NCBI GenBank assembly: GCA_016584305.1 | Contig: JACEEZ010016272.1 | Location: 205,001-269,000, forward strand | DNA: 64,000 nt | Reading direction: 5' to 3' | From: Chionoecetes opilio | Lineage: Eukaryota; Arthropoda; Malacostraca; Decapoda; Majidae | Part shown: positions 58,224-64,000 of the stretch, piece after piece | Layout of the letters: each line of letters begins with the position of its first letter | How positions within the stretch are numbered: position 1 is the stretch's first letter | Notes under the pieces: generated by a model | What the model saw: only the letters and a program-made list of their open reading frames with translations | The model's database searches: none | Told to the model about the DNA's origin: nothing | Program-made: the position numbers and the translations under genes

Positions 58224-60069
58224 TCACTCACTGTCTGTATCATCTGGATCATCAAAGCCACATAATGGGATGGGAGAGACAGATGACATTGATGAGGTAG
58301 TATTATCTGGTGTAGCAGGAGTAACAGGCTGCCTGGCTGGTGTAGTAACAGGAGGTGTAGCAGGTGTAGAATGCTTCTTGGCTGGTGTGCTGGCTGGAGA
58401 TGGTTTGAAGAAAGCTGTGATGGGCTTTTGGCAAGCAGAGGCCTCCATGCTCCTTAAAGTTTCCTTGTAGGGTATAAGGCCTTCATCCACAACTCTCTTG
58501 AACTTGATGCTCCTCTCCTGTATGGGGTCTTGGTCAGTGAAGAGCTCTGTCAAGTTATCTGCTTCCCTCAGCAAGTTTCTCAATTTCATGATGGTAAACA
58601 CAGGCCTTGTCTCTGTGTCGTCATCTTCATCAGCATCATCACCTGCTTGGTCATCCTCATTCATCTGGATAATCTCTTCCACTGAAGGCTCTGCTCCATG
58701 GGAGTCAATGAGTTCTGCCACATCCTCCTCAGTCATGTTAGAGAAGCCTTCACCCCCAACAGTGTGTGCCAGGTCTACAATGTCCTTCATTTGCTGAGTG
58801 ACTGCAGGGAACCCATTGAAGTCGTTGACACACTCAGGCCAGAGTGCATACCAACAGGCATTAAGGGTGCTTGGCTTCACTTCATCCCATGCCTGCTTGA
58901 TGGTCAAAAGAGCATGTCGGATGTTGTACTGCTTCCAGAAGTCCATGAGAGTCATCGTGCTGTCGTCTTCCATCCTCTTGAGTGCTTCTCTGTACACAGC
59001 CCTCTGGTAATTGCACTTGAATGTCTTGATCACACCCATGTCCATCGGTTGCAACAGGGAAGTTGTCCTTGGGGGAAGGTAGGAAACGCACACATTCGGA
59101 TGGTCCAGGTTAAGTGCCTGTGAAGTGTGTTCACCAGCATTATCCACTAGCAGAACTGCCTTAAATGCCAGATTTTTCTTGGACATGTAGAGCTGCACTT
59201 CTGGCACAAAATGTTCGTGGAACCACTCCTCAAACACCTTCGCTGTCACCCATGCCTTCTTGTTTGATTTCCATACCACTGACAGAAAACGCTTGTTGAG
59301 TCCCTTCAGAGCACGTGGGTTGGCAGCACGATACACAAGGAGCGGTTTAATCTTGCAGTCCCCTGCAGCATTCCCCACAAACAGCAGTGTCAGACGGTCC
59401 TTAAATGCCTTGAATCCTGGTAACTTCTTGACTTCCTTGTGGATGTAAGTCCTATTACCCATTTTCTTGTAAAATAGGCCAGTTTCGTCCGCGTTGAACA
59501 CCTGCTCAGGTAGGTAGTCACTGTCTTCAATCAGGGACTTGAAGGTGCTGAGGTATGCCTGCGCCCCTTCCTTATCAGCTGACCCACTCTCACCTGTGAA
59601 AAAAAATGAAGAAAAAACCTTTTCATTATGGGAATATGGCAAGTCAATAGATAGATAGATAGAAGTGTGAAAAAATATTTAATCCTCTTCATTACGGGAA
59701 TATAGCACGAGTCAATATTAGATAGATAGAAGTGTGAAAATATATTGAATGTTTTTACCTGTGCGAGCAATGCTGTGCAGGCTAAAACGCTGCTTGAATC
59801 TATGGAACCACCCATGGCTGGCAATAAACCCGGGGGCAGGGGAGGATCCAGAAGGCTCCTTCTCTGCTAGGTGGTCGTAGATGCTCCTCGCCTTTTCCCT
59901 GATGGCTACGCCTCCACGTTGCTCTTCCGCTGGTCCACTTGCTCTGATATCCACCTGTTATGCGTAAATGACAAGAAAAAAACAATGCGTAAATACAATG
60001 GTACTGTACAACGGTATGCCTCAACACACACACACACATGCATGCATGCTAACACACCTGCACGTAGCA

Positions 60070-60117
<48 letters not shown>

Positions 60118-60804
60118 CAACACAGCCCACACCACCGCAGCACCTGTTAACACACCTGCACGTAGCACGACACACACACACACACACACACATGCCTCAA
60201 CACAGCCCACACCACCGCAGCACCTGTTAACACACCTGCACTAGCACAACACACACACACACATGCCTCAACACAGCCCACACCACCGCAGCACCTGTTA
60301 ACACACCTGCACGTAGCACAACACACACACACACACACACACACACCCGTAGTAATATACGTAGTAACATAGGTAAATAAACATACTTTATTCATATGAA
60401 TAATAATTAACTCACCTGTAACACCCTTACACACCACCCGAGCACCTGTTAGCACACCACATGTAGCAACACACACAATAACATAAACTTTATTTATATG
60501 AAAAATCATTAACTCACCTGTTCAGTATTTTCTCCATCTTCTCTAGCAGCGGGTCACGTCGGCTCACAGAAGCCACCTTGCTAGAGACATCAGCACTCTC
60601 TCGCACGCTTTGTCTTATTTTTTCACGGGTCTTCCAGATGGTACGAACAGTGGCCTCATGCAGGCCAAACTTCTTGCCCGTAGCAGACCAGCCTAGGCCA
60701 CTATCAATCACAGCAAGCACATCCATCTTCTCCGCTAGGGACAACACTTTCCTCTTCTTCTCGCTTGACCCTGGAGTAGGTGGAGCCGAACGCTTGGAAG
60801 ACAT
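58224..60804 (-). CDS. Pogo/Tigger-type transposase, three exons, about 613 aa
   Basis: Exons 60804-60518, 59943-59759 and 59593-58224 (minus strand) join in phase without a stop. Donors CAG|GTGAGT and ACAG|GTAAAA; acceptors ATATCAG and TTTTTTTTCACAG. N-terminus: MSSKRSAPPTPGSSEKKRK and a helix-turn-helix WSATGKKFGLHEATVRTIWK. Exon 2 holds a CENP-B-type FIASHGWFHRFKQRFSLHSI. The DDE/D core has D193 (NADETG), D308 (LLVDNAGEH) and D342 (QPMDMGVIKTFK), spacing 33. An acidic stretch and then QKPITAFF (546-553), a PCNA-binding-type motif, follow. The protein would cut at the element ends and insert at TA. Acceptor of exon 2 is the least certain: a second AG lies 15 bp upstream but would break the frame. 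Confidence 0.87.
60015..60350. repeat. CA-rich 80-bp tandem repeat in the first transposase intron
   Basis: A unit CCTCAACACAGCCCACACCA followed by CCGCAGCACCTGTTAACACACC and a (CA)n tract recurs about three to four times, with the CA run varying in length. It lies in the intron between exons 1 and 2 (59944-60517). Confidence 0.85.
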
Positions 60805-61072
60805 GGCCAGCAGGAGCAGCACGACGTGAGGCAACAGCAGCACGAGCAAGAGAGAGAAAGACTACGTGTAGCAGCTCTGGCGGCCCAGGCTGAGCGTGCC
60901 CAGGCTGTCCCCGGCAAAATGGCCGCCGACAGCATCGACAACATCCGCCGGGAAATTCAAATTCGTGTTATCGTGAGTAAAACTCGTGTTCGGCAAGTCA
61001 TAGGATATTTTACCTATTCGTGTAAGTGCGAGTTTCGTGCAGGGCGAACTCGTGTTCGGCGGGGTCCGACAG

Positions 61073-61152
61073 TATATATATATATATATATAAATATATT
61101 ATATATATAATATTTATATATATATATATATTATATATATTATATATATATA
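61073..61152. repeat. (TA)n microsatellite, element junction
   Basis: About 80 bp of interrupted TA repeats between the intact element and family B copy 5. Confidence 0.93.
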
Positions 61153-61849
61153 CAGGGAAGTCCCGAAGATTCGAGCAGTTAGGTTCCACCTGGCATACTC
61201 GTTAAGCAAAATCTCGTATAGCGAAATACATAACTAATGGTAAAATATTGGTTTGGTTCCAGGACCCCATCAAAGACATGTTTTTCAAGCTAAAATAAAC
61301 TTTAGCAGTCCCAAGGTTGGGGCCGCACACCTGGCTAATTATCCCTAAAGGTCAGGCTGCACATCTGGCTAATTACCCTTCAGGTCACGCCTTGCTTGGG
61401 GTGACCTGACTGGGGTCAACCAAAATCCCCCTTTGTCCAGCCCTGGGAGTCCTGTATTCAGTCAGTTACCTACCAACCACTACAGTGAGAGGAACACCAC
61501 TCCTCCTCTCCCTGTGTTCCTCTCACTGTAGTGTTGGTAACTGACTGAATACAGGACTCCCGGGCTGGACAAAGGGGGATTTTGGTTGACCCCAGTCAGG
61601 TCACCCCAATCAAGGCGTGACCTGAAGGGTAATTAGCCAGGTGTGCGGCCTGACCTTTAAGGTTAATTAGCCAGGTGTGCGGCCCCAAGCTTGGGACCTC
61701 TACAAACCTATACCAAACACAACAAACACAATGTTTGAATGTCGTAGCATTGGATTTTCGATCTCGTATATTGAAACTAGACCCTAATTTACTCAGCTCT
61801 TATCATTGATTTCTCGTATACTGAATGCTCGTATAACGGGACTTCCCTG
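61153..61849. mobile_element. TIR family B element, copy 5, palindromic core
   Basis: Ends CAGGGAAGTCCCGAAG and, inverted, CAGGGAAGTCCCGTTATACG, TA on both sides. The core is a nearly 390-bp palindrome instead of the direct units found in copies 1 and 4. Confidence 0.87.
61308..61698. repeat. Giant palindrome, about 390 bp
   Basis: Arms run from GTCCCAAGGTTGGGGCCGCA to its inverse near 61698. The inner 50 bp pair almost perfectly: CACTACAGTGAGAGGAACAC against GTGTTCCTCTCACTGTAGTG around a 15-bp loop near 61504. Confidence 0.9.
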
Positions 61850-61862
61850 TACTATATATATA

Positions 61863-62665
61863 CAGTCAAACCTCGATATAACGGACTAAAGGGGGGGAGG
61901 AGGAGTCCGTTATAGCCGATTGTCCGTTATAGCGAGGGTATTTTCCTAAGGGGGGAAAAATATATGAAAAAACCGGAAAAATTGTGAAATAAATGAGAAA
62001 TAATTACAAACACAACCAGACTGTGTAGCTATGTTGGGAGGTAAACAGTGACTGGCACTACATGCTGAATTTGGTCCGCTCCTACACGTGAAATAAATGA
62101 GAAATAATCACAAACACAACCAGAACGTGTAGCTAGTCAAGCTCAAGCTCTAGTGAAAGGTAAACAAATTACTACGAGCCAGATTCAGCCGTGGCTTCTA
62201 AAGGTATTGCTTATTATCATGACTAATGCTCATTATTATATATATTATATGGTTGTGAACTGCAGTTCTATACACGTGTCACTATTTAGGTCAGTGTAGC
62301 ACTGCGTGTCACCTTAGATAAGGGTGATTTAGGGTGTTGAGGTGACAGGGAGACGTAGCAGCGGCCACGCCATAACACTAATAGTCACTATTTTAAACAA
62401 TACACACCTTCTACCACTAAATCACTAGCAACACAGGCTCCTTCCTTATAATATTATATCTTAATATGTGATACATCAAAACTCCTTAAAACCCAAGCAT
62501 TCCAAAATAAAATGAGAAAATAATACAATAAAGTTGAGTTGACAATTCGAGCGGCGATAAGCGGTCTAATATGCAAAAAAAAAAAAAAAAAAAAAAGTCA
62601 CGCAAATGGAGTCCGTTATATCCGATATCCGTTATATCGAGGTCCGTTATATCGAGGTTTGACTG
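61863..62665. mobile_element. TIR family A element, copy 2
   Basis: Ends CAGTCAAACCTCGATATAAC and its inverse, TA at 61861-61862 and 62666-62667. Inverted relative to copy 1 and shorter by about 350 bp. Confidence 0.87.
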
Positions 62666-62671
62666 TATATA

Positions 62672-62780
62672 CCGTATTTTACGGCTTATAAGACGCTGCA
62701 TCTTGGAAGACGCACCCTGATTTTGGGAAAAAATGTAAGAAAAAAAAAAAAACATACCAACAAAACTGTTGTCCGATATA
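62672..62780. repeat. Family G-like single end
   Basis: CCGTATTTTACGGCTTATAA and GACGCACCCTG follow TA, as in the element at 13315-15946. No partner end is in the window. It abuts family A copy 2 with only TATA between. Confidence 0.55.
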
Positions 62781-63555
62781 CAGTCATTTTCACACAAGAA
62801 CACACTCACTATTCATTATCTTCATTCACCACTGCTCATCAGCCATTTTTATTTTCTAGCTTGTATGCGATAGTACAGACTATAAGATAGTACAGACTCA
62901 GATAGTACAGTACCTCGGTTTTCGAACATAATTCCTTCCCAAAAGTTGTTCTAAAACCGGAAAAAAAATTCCATAAGAAACAATATAAAATGGATTAATC
63001 TGTTCCTGACTCCCAAAATAAAGCCCTTTATTACCTTGTTAGCTGTATTTCATGCATAGAAATGCCTATAAATGCAATGTAATACTACACTAGGGTCCCG
63101 CATAAAGCGTGTTCGCATAAAGCGTTTCCCCTATAAAGCAAACGACCTAAAATATTTAAAAAAAAATTATATAAAAAAAAATATATATAATTCCAAAATT
63201 TTCAAAATATCGTACAGAACGTGAGCAGGCCGCCATAAAAAGGCTTGTGGCAGCTTGCGTTTTCTGTTAATTCGAGGCACTTTTCGTAAGCTCAGCTGGC
63301 GCAAGCCGTGGCAAGGGTGAGTGAGTAGCAACGGCGGTAGTAACCGCGAAGTTCTCATCCATTATTACCAAAAAAAACATTCATGTGAAGGATATATGTT
63401 GTGATCCATTCACAATATCGTCAGTTATCGTAATTTATTGATGGCTTCGAAGGCCAAAATTTATTGAATGGCTATTGATTTATTCGAAGGTACACTCGTC
63501 ATTGTGGTTTGGTGTCGTCATTGGTGTTTACAAGTTATCAGCTGAGCGGGCCCCG
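62781..63555. other. Non-coding; two more unpaired TIR-like ends
   Basis: CAGTACCTCGGTTTTCGAAC near 62910 has the pogo/Tigger look, with TTCTAAAACCGG after it. GGGTCCCGCATAAAGCGTGT near 63093 repeats CATAAAGCG and TATAAAGCA, again the subterminal-repeat pattern. Neither has a partner in the window. No gene. Confidence 0.45.
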
Positions 63556-63770
63556 CCAGTTCTGGCATCCAGAGAGCCCTTCTCCTCCTTACCATCCAGG
63601 GCTGGGAAATCGCCTTTCAGTGGGTTCCCTCCCACGCTAGTATCCCAGGCAACGAGGTGGCTGATTCTGCTGCCAGGATGGCCTTAACAGATGTAAACAC
63701 AACCCCCTTCCCTCTACCGCTCTCCGCGGCTAAACACCTCATCTCCCGGGTCTGCCGCTCCAAATGATTA
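63556..63770 (+). pseudogene. I/jockey-like LINE RNase H fragment
   Basis: Frame with IQRALLLLTIQGWEIAFQWV, PSHASIPGNEVADSAARMAL and LSAAKHLISRVCRS. The WVPSH..IPGNE.AD pattern is the RNase H domain of I-type LINEs. Homologous to 15221-15720. It ends at about 63765 where the next LINE fragment begins. Confidence 0.72.
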
Positions 63771-64000
63771 CTGCTTCCATGTCAAAGACCCATCTCTTTG
63801 TGCAGAGCGCATAACTGAGGTCATAGTCTCTGGCATGGAGGTGTACATTCCACATACTTTCTCTAATCCTAAAGCCCGTCAACCTTGGTTTAACTCTGCT
63901 TGTTCTCATGCTGTCCGAGATAGAGAGGTGGCTCACAAATGGTACCGTAAGCATCCATCTCCTGAAACTCATGCCCTTTATATTTCTGCCCGCAATCATG
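63771..64000 (+). pseudogene. Jockey-like LINE linker fragment, cut by window edge
   Basis: Frame with ITEVIVSGMEVYIPHTFSNP, QPWFNSACSHAVRDREVAHK and PETHALYISARNH. This is the segment between endonuclease and reverse transcriptase of a LINE type that I recall as common in crab genomes. It continues past the window. The joint with the RNase H fragment suggests a deletion or a nested pair. Confidence 0.7.

Overview
This is a eukaryotic, gene-poor, transposon-saturated stretch, most likely from a decapod crustacean (arthropod). The reasons are: spliceosomal introns; interspersed GGTTA/TTAGG-type tracts; a Copia-type element; a CR1-like LINE ending in (CA)n; jockey/I-like LINE fragments; tRNA-derived SINEs; and many pogo/Tigger-like TA-target DNA transposons. 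Species and family assignments come from motif recognition only; no search was run.

One probable host gene crosses the left half on the + strand. Three exons (8824-9046, 16410-16569, 29680-29983) join in matching phases (1, then 2) into one open frame with a stop at 29981-29983. I do not recognise the protein. Its two introns (about 7.4 and 13.1 kb) are packed with mobile elements.

Layout. 0-8 kb: a TA-flanked TIR element (family A), a non-autonomous LTR retrotransposon (2305-5695), then a three-level nest (THAP-element fragment, TTAA element, family C MITE). 8-18.5 kb: host exons 1 and 2, SINEs, family B, a hAT element with exact 8-bp duplications, a 2.6-kb TIR element, and a 1.34-kb TIR element with a transposase-like ORF. 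18.5-25.5 kb: an AT-rich element invaded by a complete Copia element, a family F MITE and a family D MITE. 26-30 kb: a family B element carrying nested C and D copies, then host exon 3. 30.5-44.3 kb: four CR1-like LINE copies, all bordered by (CA/GT)n, plus a second hAT element, a split SINE and a THAP-domain element. 44.3-51.3 kb: a decayed Ty3/Gypsy element with gag, pol and an F-like env. 52.6-62.7 kb: TA-target elements strung on (TA)n microsatellites, one of them an apparently intact 3.2-kb pogo/Tigger-like element with a three-exon transposase (about 613 aa) and a PCNA-binding-type motif. 62.7-64 kb: truncated element ends and LINE fragments.

Main theme: at least seven TIR families (A-F and the intact element) share the same plan. 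Each has a TA target, ends near 20-25 bp, and a cluster of family-specific CG-containing repeats just inside both ends, which are candidate transposase-binding arrays. Three of them still carry recognisable N-terminal pieces of pogo/Tigger-type transposase. Most coding remnants are broken; the exceptions are the intact transposase and the host exons.
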